A stretch of 64,000 nucleotides of DNA. Source: Lithobates sylvaticus (Eukaryota; Chordata; Amphibia; Anura; Ranidae). This document shows positions 45,695-56,376 of this stretch, in pieces. Below the pieces are notes generated by a model that was given only the letters and a program-made list of their open reading frames with translations, was not told the origin of the DNA and made no database searches. The number at the start of each line of letters is the position of its first letter. The stretch's first letter is position 1. The stretch lies in the NCBI GenBank assembly GCA_028564925.1, contig CM053034.1, positions 157,143,548 to 157,207,547 on the forward strand, written 5' to 3'. The position numbers and the translations under genes are program-made.

Positions 45695-46125
45695 AGGAGG
45701 AGAGGAGGACTCATCGTGGATAAGAACAAGAGAAGCACTTCAGAGAGGCTAGGGAGGTGCATAGGACTTTACAGAAGATGGTAACGTGAGGAGGACTTCA
45801 ACGTGGATAGTGAGGAGAAGAGAACCCAAGGGCAGGACAGGAAGACTTTAGCATGGATAGTGTGAGGAGGAAGAATCTAGTAATACCAGGAATAAGAACG
45901 ATTTCAGAGAGGTTAGGAAGATAAAGAGGACTTAACTTTGCCCAGGGAGGCGAGGAGGACTACAGAGAGGACAGGAGGACTTCAGCATGGATAGGGAGGG
46001 GGACAGGACTTGAGTAAGGTTAGAGAGGACATTAGGACTTCAGCATGTTAGGGAGGGAATGAGGACTTCTGTGTGGATAGGAAAGAGAGAAGGATTTAGG
46101 AGAGACAGGAGAAACACGGACACTG
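45695..46125. repeat. Purine-rich degenerate tandem repeat, right block
   Basis: It continues the phrases of the left block (AGGAGGACTTCAACGTGGATAG, CAGCATGGATAGGGAGGG). No coding sense on either strand. Confidence 0.65.
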
Positions 46126-46339
46126 TATCAATATTGTGAAAAAAGAGACATCTAATCTGCTATAACTATATCTATATTAGATTATAACGAGTTGGTGCAT
46201 GAACAGTTCATAAGATAATACATTTTGTGTTCTGAAAAACGTAAATCATAACAATCTCCAGAACCCCAGTCTGTGCACTCCTCCACCAGGTGAATTCAAA
46301 AATCAGAGAGACCCCTGTCATTAGAAGGACGACTCACAG

Positions 46340-46497
46340 GGGTTGATTTACTAAAACCTGAGAGTACACAATTTGGTAGCCAACTAGCTCTAACTTCAGC
46401 TTGATTAATCAAGCTTTGACAAAAAAGCTGGAAGCTGATTGGTTTATATACAGAGCTGCACCAGATTCTGCACTCTCCTGTCTTAATAAATCAACCC
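46340..46497. mobile_element. Short MITE, GGGTTGATTTACTAAAAC type
   Basis: GGGTTGATTTACTAAAACC and TTAATAAATCAACCC are inverted ends. Inside, AGCTTCAGCTTGATTAATC and AAGCTGGAAGCTGATTGG are partial inverted copies. 158 bp. A very common frog repeat by memory. No clear target duplication. Confidence 0.7.
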
Positions 46498-47022
46498 TAC
46501 ACAATTTCTCCTCAAGTGATCAAACAGTCCTCTTCTCTCAAATTCTTCCCTATTAAAATGTCTCCATAAGTGATGTATACCCTTAATTAAAGTAGAAGCT
46601 GTATATAGTGTAATAACATACTTATTTTTTTTATTTCCCTAAAACAACCTGCAGAGAATTTGCATGAATTTTGTCAAAGCAGAAACCAGCCAGAACAAGA
46701 AACACAACATTCAGGTCAGTGTGCAGTGCGATCACATCACTACTCGGCTTAACGTGCTTCGCCTACCAAGGACTTTATCAAGAGCTTCTGTTTATTGGCT
46801 TATTTTACGTCAGGCGTGGTGTCTTTTTTCTGAATTTATACATATTTTGTATTTGCCACTTCAGTGTTCATCTAAACAAAACACAATGCTGTTCCAGGTT
46901 GGTCCACTCCTCATAGCCTCTCATATCTCTCCAATAGGGTGCCAGCCCAGCACGCAAACTGTCCACAGTAGTGTAAGACAAAATCTCGACAGCTTAAAAC
47001 CAATCAACAGCAACAATGGGGG

Positions 47023-47058
47023 AAGGAGAAGGTTAATGCATTTCATGCTCTTCTTAGC
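47023..47058 (-). ncRNA. Hammerhead-like motif, left arm, worn
   Basis: On the minus strand CTAAGAA, a six-base GAGCAT middle, GAAATGCATT and AACC. The first block has A for G at its third position and stem II is reduced to nothing, so it should be inactive. The self-complementary ACGCGT has become ATGCAT, itself still a palindrome. Confidence 0.4.
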
Positions 47059-47096
47059 GTTTACTCATAACCTCACCTCATGGTCATGCGTAAGAA

Positions 47097-47125
47097 CTAA
47101 GGAGAGCGTGAAACGCGTTCACCTT
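47097..47125 (+). ncRNA. Hammerhead-like motif, right arm, worn
   Basis: CTAAGGA, GAGCGT, GAAACGCGTT and CACC in order. It has the same third-base change as its partner and the motif at 63.6 kb. Without a stem II it is unlikely to cleave. Confidence 0.45.
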
Positions 47126-47203
47126 TTCCTTCCCCCTGCTGTTATTGTTGATTAGATTTTATATGGATTAATAAAGGTGGATAAGGAAGTTCAGTGTTCA
47201 TCT

Positions 47204-47335
47204 GTTAATGCTGTCTGATGAAAGGATCTCATATTTCAAAAGCTTTAATTTAAAGTTAACTTGTCATGATGTACTATACTGTATACATGGGTGCCTGCAT
47301 TGCTGAATTTTTTTTCTACATGCTCATTCCCTGTC
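47204..47335. other. Spacer
   Basis: A phrase TGGGTGCCTGCATTGCTGAATTTTTTTTC occurs at 47288 and again at 47443, so a local duplication surrounds the B2 scrap. Only short quotes are certain. Confidence 0.35.
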
Positions 47336-47510
47336 TGCAACAATTTTTTTTCTACTATAGGAGGGCGGAAGCGACGTCAAAAACGTCACTTCCGCCCATA
47401 CCACTTTAAGAGGAATTTTCAAATGTATTTTTTTGTATATATGGGTGCCTGCATTGCTGAATTTTTTTTCTACATGCTCATTCCCTTGTAATAGTAATAA
47501 AAGTGACCAC
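47336..47510 (-). mobile_element. Family B2 MITE scrap
   Basis: TATAGGAGGGCGGAAGCGACGTC and the palindromic partner CACTTCCGCCCATA match 22349-22393. CCCTTGTAATAGTAATAAAAGTGACC at the right is the B2 block seen at 22554. The middle is lost. Confidence 0.6.
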
Positions 47511-47578
47511 TAAAAACAATAAAAATAAATAAGCAAAGTGAGTTTCAGCTAAGAACAAGCAATTCAGAAGTTCCACGT

Positions 47579-47800
47579 TATATGCTTGTTAGAGAGGTCA
47601 TTAACTCACTATGTAGTAAAGTCATATTTATTTATTTATTTCAGGTACTTATATTGCGCCATCAATTTATGCAGCGCTTTACATATACATTATATGCTTG
47701 TTAGAGAGGTCATTAACTCACTATGTAGTAAAGCCATATTTATTTATTTATTGTCATTTATACATATACATTGTACATTCACATCAGTCCCTACCATCAA
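47579..47800 (+). repeat. Local tandem duplication of about 111 bp
   Basis: TTATATGCTTGTTAGAGAGG with the following 40 bp occurs at 47579 and again at 47690, nearly identical. The second copy starts in the middle of the interspersed repeat described next. Confidence 0.75.
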
Positions 47801-47970
47801 GGAGCTTACAATCTAAGGTCCCTAATCACATTCATACATACACATACTAGGGGCAATTTGGACAGGATCCAATTAACCTACCAGCATGTCTTTGGAGTGT
47901 GGGAGGAAACCGGAGTACCCGGAGGAAACACACGCAGACACAGGGAGAACATGCAAACTCCAGGCACATA
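47640..47970. mobile_element. Ancient interspersed repeat of fish and frogs
   Basis: ATTGCGCCATCAATTTATGCAGCGC, GGAGCTTACAATCTAAGG, TAACCTACCAGCATGTCTTTGG, GAGGAAACCGGAGTACCCGG and GAGAACATGCAAACTCC form a well-known conserved series found in many fish and amphibian genomes. I do not recall the family name with certainty. It is a short non-coding retroelement or MITE relic. Confidence 0.65.
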
Positions 47971-48414
47971 GTGTCGCCATATGCTATCATGTCAGATACA
48001 CTTTAAGCTCTCTAATCTATCACTGAAATTGTAATGCTTTTGACAATCGCCTCTACCATTTTCTTGTCTTAATTATAATATAAATTCATAAACAGAATTT
48101 TCTTATCACAAAGTAGATTTAGCTGGCTGCCCATGGCATTGGTATTGCAAAGCTGTACCACTGTGCGCAGGCAGCTGAATCCAAAGTACACCTGCCATTA
48201 TGCTAATATGCAGAACTGTGTTTCTGGCTACAAATCCAATCCCCTTTCACCCAGTTGGCATTGGGATTAGGGCTGTCGGAAGCTAGAGGGCGACGTGGCT
48301 AAATGAAGAACAAAGAATAGTTGATATACTGACCATGGTGAATAAAACTTCTCGGTAACTAAATTAAAGTGGGACAATAATGATTTTTTACAAATAGTTC
48401 TATATACAGTTCCT
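47971..48414. other. No recognisable feature
   Basis: Nothing supportable. Confidence 0.4.
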
Positions 48415-48625
48415 TGAAAAAAGTATTTATACCCCTTGAAATTTTCCACATTTTCTCAGGTTACAACCAAAAACGTAAATGCATTTTATTGGGATTTTAA
48501 GTGATAGACCAACACAAAGTGGCACATAACTGTGAAGTGGAAGGAAAATGATAAATAGTTTTCAAATTTTTTTACAAATAAATAAGGGAAAAGTTTGGCG
48601 TGCATTTGTATTCAGCCCCCCTGAG

Positions 48626-49090
48626 TCAATACTTTGTAGAACCACCTTTCGCTGCAATTACAGCTGCAAGTCTTTTTGGGGATGTCTCTACCAGCTTTGC
48701 ACATTTAGAGAGTGTAATTTTTGCCCATTCTTCTTTGTAAAATAGCTCAAGCTCTGTGAGATTGGATGGAGAGCGTCTGTGAACAGAAATTTTCAAGTCT
48801 TGCCACAGATTCTCAATTGGATGGAAGTCTTCCATAAAGGCCAGATTTGTGGAGTGCACGACTAATAGTTGTCCTGTGGACAGATTCTCCCACCTGAGCT
48901 GTGGATCTCTGCAGCTCCTCCAGAGTTACCATGGGCCTCTTTGCTGCTTCTCTGAATAATGCTCTCCTTGCCCGGCCTGTCAGTTTAGGTGGACTGCCAT
49001 ATCTTGGTAGGTTTGCAGTTGTGCCATAATCTTTCCATTTTCGGATGACGGATTGAACAGTGCTCTATGATATGTTCAAAGCTTGGGATA
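48626..49090 (-). pseudogene. Tc1-like transposase remnant
   Basis: The minus-strand frame at 48859-48626 gives DFHPIENLWQDLKISVHRR and then KEEWAKITLSKCAKLVETSPKRL, the C-terminal segment of a Tc1 transposase including the catalytic Glu in PIENLW. Immediately upstream the sequence jumps to the N-terminal DNA-binding half (about 49090-48860). The two Asp-bearing blocks of the catalytic core are missing, so an internal deletion joined the two ends. Confidence 0.8.
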
Positions 49091-49106
49091 TTTTTTTATA
49101 CCCTAA

Positions 49107-49507
49107 GGGTCCTTTCACACGGGGTGGATCCGTAATGATCCGCCCCGTGAAGATCCGTTGCTCAGCGGGGATCGCACAGCTGTTCCCCGCTGAGCCGGCT
49201 GATGACAGGGCGGTCCCTGCACACTGTGCAGGGACCGCCCTGTCAGTTCTCCGCTCTCCTCTATGGAGGATCGGATGAACACGGACCGTCTGTCCGTGTT
49301 CATCCGATCCGCTCTGCAGACGGATGAAAAAATAGGATTTTCCTCCGTCTGCAGAACCGGACAATTGCGGAGGCGGACAATAGCGGGTGTCAGCGGATGC
49401 TCATCCGCTGACACCCGCTACCCCATAGACATGCATGTATGTCCGTTTTTCATCCAAAAACGGATGGATGAAAAACGGACATGTGGTCCGCATGTGTGAA
49501 AGGGGCC
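49107..49507. mobile_element. Family D MITE inside the Tc1 remnant (TAA target)
   Basis: GGGTCCTTTCACACGGGG and CATGTGTGAAAGGGGCC are the ends, flanked by TAA (49104-49106 and 49508-49510). It consists of a chain of strong hairpins, for example around GCAGGGACCGCCCTGTCA and CGGATGAACACGGAC. 401 bp. Confidence 0.85.
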
Positions 49508-49656
49508 TAATTCTGCTCTAATCTTCTCCACAACTTTCTTTCTTGACCTGTCTGGTGTGTTTCTTGGCCTTCATGATGAAATTACACACAGGTGTTTACT
49601 AATTAGGTGACTTCTGAAGGCAATTGGTTCTACTAGATTTTAGTTAGGGGTAGTAA

Positions 49657-50000
49657 GGCCCCTTTCACACTGGGGCGTTTTTCAAAAATAGCGCCTGTAT
49701 AGCACATGAAAAAATACAGCCCCTTTCACTCCAGTGTGAAAGCCGGAGGGCTTTCACACTGGAGCGGTGCGCTAGCAGGGCGGTCAAAAAGTCCTGCTAG
49801 CAGCATCTTTGGAGCGGTGTATTCACCGATGCTAAACCGCTCCTACCCATTGAAATCAATGGGACAGCACGGCTATACCGCCGGCAAAGCGTCGCTGCAG
49901 CGGTACTTTGCAGGTGGTTGTAACCCTTTTTTGGCCGTTGGGGTTAAAACCGCACTGCTAGCGGCTGAAAACCGCTCCCGCCCCAGTGTGAAAGGGGCCT
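49657..50000. mobile_element. Second family D MITE inside the Tc1 remnant (TAA target)
   Basis: GGCCCCTTTCACACTGGGGC and GCCCCAGTGTGAAAGGGGCC are the ends, with TAA at 49654-49656 and 50001-50003. It has the inner palindrome CCAGTGTGAAAGCC/GGCTTTCACACTGG shared with 40780-41184 and 56904-57324. Confidence 0.85.
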
Positions 50001-50224
50001 TAAGGGGGCTGAATACAAATGCATGCCATACTTTTCAGATATTTATTTGTAAAAAATGTGGAAAACCATTTATCATTATCATTCATCATCCTTCCACTTC
50101 ACAATTATGAGCCACTTTGTGTTGGTCTATCACATAAAATCCCAATAAAATACATTTACATTTTTGGTTGTAAAAATTTCAAGGGTTAAGAATACTTTTT
50201 CAAGGCACTGTATTTAATGTCTAA

Positions 50225-50639
50225 TGCCCCGTACACACAATTGGATTTTCCGACAACAAATGTTAGATGTGAGCTTGTTGGCTGAAAGTCCGATCGTGTA
50301 TGCTCCATCGAACATTTGTTGTTGGACTTTCCGCCAACAAATGTTGGCTAGCAGGTTCTCAAATTTTCCACCAACAAAACCTTGTTGTCGGAATTTCCGA
50401 TCGTGTGTACACAAGTCCGACGCACAAAAGTTCACGCATGTGAATCACGGAGAAGGAGCCGCACTGGCTACTGAACTTCCTTTTTCTCGGCTCGTTGTGT
50501 GTCTTGTACGTCACCATGTTCCCACGTTCGTAATTGTTGGCCAACATTTGTGTGTTTGCAAGACAAGTTGTAGCCAACAACCTTCAAACAAAATTCCACT
50601 GTTTTGTTGTTCGGAAAGTCCGATCGTGTGTATGGGGCA
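50225..50639. mobile_element. Family A MITE, diverged subfamily
   Basis: TGCCCCGTACACACAATTGG and its partner ending TGTGTATGGGGCA. TAA at the left and TTA at the right. The inside uses GTTGGC/GCCAAC and CAACAAA phrases, a subfamily different from 51145-51568. Confidence 0.75.
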
Positions 50640-50642
50640 TTA

Positions 50643-51141
50643 CTGGTCACCTGATGGAAACAGACAGATTTACAAGTGTATGCATTTCACAAACACTGTT
50701 TCCATCTGTTCTTTGTGTGCATCAGAGTCATCTGCAGCTGTATGGGACATTAGCCAACCTAGCATTGTGTACTGGATATACTGGAATCTATATTACCAAA
50801 TACATCTTCAGGTTACTTCAGCAGCAGAATTACTATTGATACAAAAGGAACAGGTTGTTGGGAGCTCCAAAGTGGGATAGGGTCTGTCATTTCTAATGCT
50901 GATGCAGTAATACACAGGTATTGAGTGCAGGTCAATGCAATGTAGTTTTATGTATTGACCTAATACATTTTATATATTAAAGAATTTGCCAGCATATTGA
51001 ATATATTAGTTAAAAATGTTGTAGGATTCATAAACAAGGTTATCCGCAGGTATATAGAGATGGTTTTACAAGCTAATGCTTCCATATTTGTTTTCCCTAT
51101 AGCCCCCTTAAAAATGACTGTTGCCAAATTTGACGTTTCTC
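50643..51141. other. No recognisable feature
   Basis: No supported boundary or gene. The open frame that reaches 50880 begins inside the MITE. Confidence 0.4.
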
Positions 51142-51144
51142 TTA

Positions 51145-51568
51145 TGCCCCATACATGCGGTCGGAAATTCCGACCACAAAATCCGTCAGATTTTTTCCGA
51201 CGGATTTTGTCCGACACTGGTGTTGCATACACACGGTCGGACAAAGTTGTCGGAAAATCCGATCATCCTGAACGTGGTGACGGTCGTTGCGTACGACGGG
51301 ACTACGTAGAGGCTAGTAGCCAATAGATTTGGTCTTGTAATGTGATCTGAGCATGCGTGGCACTTTGTCCGTCGGAATTCGCTACACACGATCGGAAAAA
51401 GTCTGATAGGACTTTGTTGTCGGAAAATTTGAGAGCAGGAGATAAAACTTTGTCCATCGGAAAATCCGACGGAAAAAGTCTGATGGAGCCTACACACGGT
51501 CGGAATTTCCGACAACATTGTCCGATAGGACATTTTCCGTCGGAAAATCCGACTGTGTGTATGGGGCA
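51145..51568. mobile_element. Family A MITE (TTA target)
   Basis: TGCCCCATACATGCGGTCGG and its inverted partner, flanked by TTA (51142-51144 and 51569-51571). 424 bp, the same length as 11391-11814 and very similar to it throughout, so the two come from a recent source. Confidence 0.88.
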
Positions 51569-51786
51569 TTAGACTGATCAATAATAAAATAGCAGAGGAA
51601 TAAAAGGGATGGATAAAACAATAAGATATTGTAAAATAAATAAACCAAACCATTTACCTACCAAAAGCCACTCTAAAGGATTTTTCTTTACTGACATGAG
51701 TAAGTACCTATGCAAAGAAGACTGTCTACAAGGGCCCTAGGTCCACACAATAAGTGCCAAAATGGCTGTATATAGCCCCCAGTTCT

Positions 51787-52045
51787 TAAGCTGGCCACAC
51801 ACGGCTGAGGGTAGTCCTGCTGACATCATTTGACAAACTTCAATCAAGAAATCAAAGCGGCCATTGTGGAAAATTTTGTTCCATCAGATGCATTCGCTGT
51901 TCAGAAGTTCTGACAGCCAAAGGTGTTGGCTGTCAGAATATGATAGCCAGCAGTGGAAGATTTGTCCATCCATTCTGTTTAGGGTGGATGGGGGAATTTA
52001 TGGGCTAAATGAGAGAAATCTTTGCATGAATGGCCAACTTTAGGT
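51787..52045. mobile_element. Worn MITE, AAGCTGGCCACACACGG type
   Basis: TTAAGCTGGCCACACACGG at the left and GAATGGCCAACTTTA at the right are imperfect inverted ends. Inside, CTGACAGCCAAAGG and TGGCTGTCAGAATATGA are an inverted pair. Related in end sequence to 32475-32822. Confidence 0.5.
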
Positions 52046-52510
52046 TGGGCACCAGGAACATAGGAGAGCAGTGGTTGTGTTCTTTACATAAGATAGTTAA
52101 ACGTTTGGATGGAATTATTCAGCATGCATTTCTATCATCTCCTTTAACAGAGATGACATGTCTAGATGTCTAGGCAGGACCAGATTTCCATCCTTGGGGC
52201 CTGTAGGCGGTGGCACACAACCGTTGACACCCAACATAAAACCCATTTGCCAAGACAACTTTTTTAGGCAGAGCATTTCCTTTTTCATTGGTCCGAACCT
52301 GGCTTTGAATATTTTGACGGTTTGTAATGAATCTTACATGAGACAACTGTGTTTCTACTGATGATGGGTAAAAATGAGTGCTCGATAATTATACAGAGAA
52401 CAGCAGTTTCTATGACTCTGCTGCCTATTGGCACAGACCTACTCAAGTGCCAAGGCTTTTGATTATGTGACCAGCACTTGTGAGGGTAAGGAGCTGCGTT
52501 TTGGTTCATC
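52046..52510. other. No recognisable feature
   Basis: Nothing supportable. Confidence 0.4.
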
Positions 52511-52513
52511 TTA

Positions 52514-52931
52514 TGCCGCATACACACGATCGCACATTCCAACAACAAAATACATGTTTTTTTTCAGACGGATGTTGACTCAAACTTGTCTTGCACACAC
52601 ACGGTCAAAGTTGGTCGTAAATTGCGAACGTCAAGAACGCGGTGACGTACAACACGTACGACGAGCCAAGAAAAATTAAGTTCAATAGCCAGTGCAGCTC
52701 TTCTGCTTGATTCCAAGCATGCGTGGAACTTTGTGCGTTGGAATTGTGTACACACGATCGGAATTTATGACGCATTTTGTTGTCGGAAAATTTGAGATCC
52801 AGATCTCAAATTTTGTGTGTCGGAAATTCCGATGGAAAAAGTGCGATGGAGCCTACACACGGTCGGAATTTCCAACAACAAGCTCCGATCGCACATTTGA
52901 CGTCGGAAAGTCCGACCGTGTGTACGGGCCA
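52514..52931. mobile_element. Family A MITE, diverged subfamily (TTA target)
   Basis: TGCCGCATACACACGATCGC and the partner ending GTGTGTACGGGCCA, flanked by TTA (52511-52513 and 52932-52934). The inside pair GATCCAGATCTCAAATTTTG is a local palindrome. 418 bp. Confidence 0.8.
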
Positions 52932-52934
52932 TTA

Positions 52935-53806
52935 TTCTTCATTTTTTTTTTTATTTATTCCTGCAAGACTAATAAAATGGCAATTTGAGTGTAGGTCCAT
53001 GTTAAATGTGTTGCTGTGCTATTTAGTTAATGTTTGATACCTACTCTCACTGTTCTGTCTAGAAGTCTTCTAATTTACAAAGATGTTCATTTTTTACAAG
53101 CCACACAAGTACTTTTTCTTACCAGTTGGAGAATGTTTATTGTGCTTCTATTTCAGAGCATTACTTCTAAGAAGTAAGATGGGCATCAGTAATTACAGCT
53201 CTAAGCAGATTTCCCTTGTAAAATGTCTCGAACTGCAGCTGATTATTTTTATTCTAGGCACCTTATCTTTCAGTTAAAAGTTTTGTTCTGCGACAAAGAG
53301 GCCAAAGAGCACTACAACAAGGCCAACTCTCCATTAAGTGAGAGGTTCCATCTGTAGCTCAAATAGTGCTGGCAGTGTCACTCTGACCCTTCAGATATTC
53401 TCAAGACTTTTTATCAGCAAGCTGTTTAAGCTTTGATGAGCTATAAAGTTTGTAGTGAAGCTGTGCAGGCAAAAAGCCTAACAAAGTATGCCCTACCAGC
53501 AGGTACCACAAGGTAGTGCCATTACCGATGTGTGGAATAATAAAGAACCCCTGTATGTTTGTGATCCTCTCAAACCAAGGTAGACATTTTCATAAATCCT
53601 CCAACTTTGACTTGAAATTCTCACATCTGTTTGTGGGATAAAATTGTATTTTTACTGAACATGTGGTCTTATAGACTGTCCAGTTTGCTGGAAAATGGGT
53701 CCTCAAGGCTGCCTGGTCAGGTCAGGTAGCCTTTTCCAGGATGAAAGGGGCATGGCCTCTTTGGTTGGTGTTGGCATTACTGACTGAGAAAGCATCACCA
53801 CAAAGG
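52935..53806. other. No recognisable gene or element
   Basis: AT-rich. No frame or boundary is supported. Confidence 0.4.
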
Positions 53807-53814
53807 GGGTAGGG

Positions 53815-54461
53815 CAGGGGTGCCCAACCTTTTGAAGAGCGAGGGCCACTTAAGCTACTTGGTAACCGGTCGTGGGCACACTATGAGTGGAGCGGGCGGA
53901 TGGCAGGTCCGTGTCTGCTCTGTATATGCAGAGCGGACACGGACACAGCCCACTAATACTCTTTTTTTTTTCCGGATTGGATTGGATTGAAGGTAGGACA
54001 CAAGTCGGTTTACATTTGCTACTCCTTAGAGGTGAATGGAGGGTCCAATCGAGTCAGACTGACTGTGTGAAAGGGGCCCAAGGCTGCTTTCACACAGATG
54101 AGCTGCAGTTTACATGCAGCGCAGTGTACCTTTGGCTTTCCTGCACTTTGCAATAGACTTCTATTATATTCTGCAGGTTTGGTGCACTTTCAGAAAGCTC
54201 ACCAAACTCGCAGGTGATAACAGAAGTCTATGGCTCAGTGCAGGTAACCTGCAGGTACACTGCTCTGTACCTGCGGATCAGTTTGGAAGCAGTCCAGTAA
54301 CCACTGCAGAATAGATATGCCCATATATACCCAGTGACTTTTTAACTGACTTTTAATAACAGTACTCTATTCTATTTTATCCCGGAGCAGGAGGTCGCGG
54401 GCCACATCAGAGCGCTCCGCGGGCCACATGTGGCCCCCGGGCCACTGGTTGGGCACCCCTG
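53815..54461. mobile_element. hAT MITE with perfect 8-bp duplication, carrying a family D-like insert
   Basis: CAGGGGTGCCCAACCTTTTG and the partner ending GGTTGGGCACCCCTG bound 647 bp. GGGTAGGG is duplicated exactly (53807-53814 and 54462-54469). The middle contains GTGTGAAAGGGGCCCAAGG and GCTTTCACACAGATGAGC joined back to back, pieces of family D-type MITEs, and the paired ACCTGCAGGT-type hairpins. Confidence 0.88.
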
Positions 54462-54519
54462 GGGTAGGGAATGACACTTTTCTAAAGTTTAAAAGCGCAG
54501 GATTTCACAGCAGGCACAG

Positions 54520-54600
54520 GAGCCAGTTTTACTCTGAAGAAGGGGGCACACCCCCCGAAACGCTTCAGCTAGTGTTATCATCCATTTGAACCAGAGGAGT
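54520..54600 (+). ncRNA. Hammerhead-like motif with GC-rich stem II
   Basis: CTGAAGA (54534-54540), a GGGGG/CCCCC stem around CACA, GAAA (54557-54560) and CGCTTC followed by AGC. The core is complete for both blocks. Stem I is at most two pairs (CT/AG). The enclosing element probably extends from about 54480 to 54755. Confidence 0.55.
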
Positions 54601-54758
54601 TCTAATGATGGGCTGGCTTTTGGTTCATAGATTACTTACAACGCTGTGATTCACAAATCTTTTGTAAGCATATTTTATATACTTTTACCTTTTAAAAAAG
54701 TGCTGTAGATAATGCACTAGGAGAGCCCTATATACCCAAAATTAAAGTCACATATTAC

Positions 54759-55250
54759 TTAAAATGGTTGTAAACCTAGTTACACCACTTTTACCTACAG
54801 GTAAACCAGGGGTGGACTGACAACTCATGGGGCCCCCGGGCAATAGGAGATTATGGGGCCCCCAGGCAATAGGAGAAGATTTTGGGGCCCCCGGGCAATA
54901 GGAGATTATGGGGCCCCCAGGCAATAGGAGATTATGGGGCCCTCAGGCAATAGATTATGGGGCCACACAGTATACACACACTCATATACAGTATACACAC
55001 ACAGAAACACAATATACACACACAGTATACACACACAGAATACACATACACACACTGAAAAGGTACTGGAGAGGCGGGGCAGCTAAAATCTTGGGATTTT
55101 TAAAAAAACAGATTTTTACATACTGTCCCTGGTTTTATTGAGGCTGGCAAACCTGATGGGGCCCCTTAGTGGCATGGGGCCCTCGGGAAGTGCCCGAGTG
55201 CCCGAATGGTCAGTCTGCCCCTGAGGTTAACCTATAAGGCTTAAATTAAA
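54759..55250 (+). mobile_element. Family C MITE fragment split by a hAT element
   Basis: TTAAAATGGTTGTAAACC starts a family C copy. CACTTTTACCTACAGGTAAAC stops at the hAT insertion, and AGGTTAACCTATAAGGCTTAAA after it resumes the family's AGGTAAGCCT hairpin. The remainder of C is lost. Confidence 0.65.
54807..55223. mobile_element. hAT element, CAGGGGTGGACTGAC type
   Basis: CAGGGGTGGACTGAC and GTCAGTCTGCCCCTG are the ends. The flanks AGGTAAAC (54799-54806) and AGGTTAAC (55224-55231) differ at one of eight bases. The inside has five tandem units of about 26 bp (GGCAATAGGAGATTATGGGG) and an (AC)-rich tract near 54965-55055. 417 bp. Confidence 0.88.
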
Positions 55251-56219
55251 TTGAGATAGTGAAATTGCATTATATCAAAAAGAAAAGCACCATAGACCAA
55301 GCAGTTTGATTTGAATACTTTATTAGTTGAAATCTGTATCAATGACAGTCTTCCAAAATAAGACACCTTTATACTAAAAAACATAAAACCTATAACATGT
55401 ACAAAACATTGTTAAAAAGACAATCAATTGTCGGCCCACATGCTGGAAATTCTATGATAAAGGTAATTATCTCAGATATCAAAAAACAATGGGAATTCCC
55501 ATTACTAATAAAGTGCACACTGAGCAATGGTAGCAATTGCCAAATTCGTATTGAAGACCAAAGGATATCTTTAATCACCAAGCTCATAAATGACCAAAAA
55601 ATGGAGTCCAAACTAGACACTGATTATCAATCTTGATGGAGGTAACTTTCCGTGTATAGCAGAGTAATATCTCCTTTTACTCATGTGTATTGTAATTGGT
55701 CATTGATTTAAAGCAGCAAGTATTTCCTGAATATAGATAGGGAATGGTTGTGACAAACCGCAATAAATGATAATCAAAGAATGTTGCAGTTATGTAATAT
55801 GTTTCATTAAGGATTTCACAGTGAAGATAGCAGTGAATACTAGATCTTTAATTGAAAAGGGTTGAGGATTAAGAACAGCTGATGTGAAATCTTGATTTAA
55901 TTTTCAAGACAGCAGATTTCTTTGTTAGATAATAGATACAAGTCACAGTATCCGTAGATGTATCAACTTCATAGTGGCTAGAGTAATATATCATTGTTTT
56001 TCCAGTCAAATCTTAGCATTATTTGAAACAGTATGAATGGCTAATTGCCAGAAAAAGTACTCACTGCTACGCTGTTACAATGAAGCAATGTTACAACCGC
56101 TGTTACAATGGGTTCAATGAACCAATGATTGGATCTGTTGGATGATGGCCACGAAGCTGTGTTTCAATCCTTCAGAGTTATCCTCACATAAAGTTGCTGA
56201 AAAAGAGGTTTTTCTAGGT

Positions 56220-56376
56220 CAGGGGTCTCAAATTGGTGGCCCTCCAGCTGTTGCGAAACTACAAGTCCCATCATGCCTCTGCCTGTGAGAGTCATGCTTG
56301 TAACTGTCAGCCTTGCAATGCCTTATGGGACTTGTAGTTTCGCAACAGCTGGAGGGCCGCCTGTTTGAGACCCCTG
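56220..56376. mobile_element. hAT MITE with perfect 8-bp duplication
   Basis: CAGGGGTCTCAAATTGGTGG and the partner ending TTTGAGACCCCTG, flanked by TTCTAGGT (56212-56219 and 56377-56384). The inner pair CAGCTGTTGCGAAACTACAA/TTGTAGTTTCGCAACAGCTG forms a near-complete hairpin. 157 bp. Confidence 0.93.

Larger units (their letters stand above)
46874..47189. mobile_element. Family E hammerhead retroelement, small, 14-bp target duplication
   Basis: TTCAGTGTTCATCT is repeated exactly at both sides (46860-46873 and 47190-47203). Inside, the arms 47010-47060 and 47090-47140 are inverted (GGGGGAAGGAGAAGG against CCTTTTCCTTCCCCC) and each holds a hammerhead-like motif. It is 316 bp, the smallest of the series, and ends AATAAAGGTGGATAAGGAAG. 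The sequence left of it (46700-46790) may hold another worn motif. Confidence 0.7.
48417..50210 (-). mobile_element. Tc1-like transposon, internally deleted, with two nested MITEs
   Basis: The ends CAGTTCCTTGAAAAAAGTAT and the partner ending CTTTTTCAAGGCACTG are flanked by TA (48415-48416 and 50211-50212). The inverted repeats reach about 200 bp and are moderately diverged. A different Tc1 family from the one at 2.5 kb. Two family D MITEs (49107-49507 and 49657-50000) are inserted. Without them the element is about 1.05 kb, too short for a full transposase. Confidence 0.85.

Noticed and set aside
46700-46790. Further hammerhead on the minus strand (TTGATAAAGTCC ... GAAGCACGTTAAG)
   Set aside because: Both core blocks are altered and stem II is poor. 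Too weak to list as a feature, though it may be another relic.
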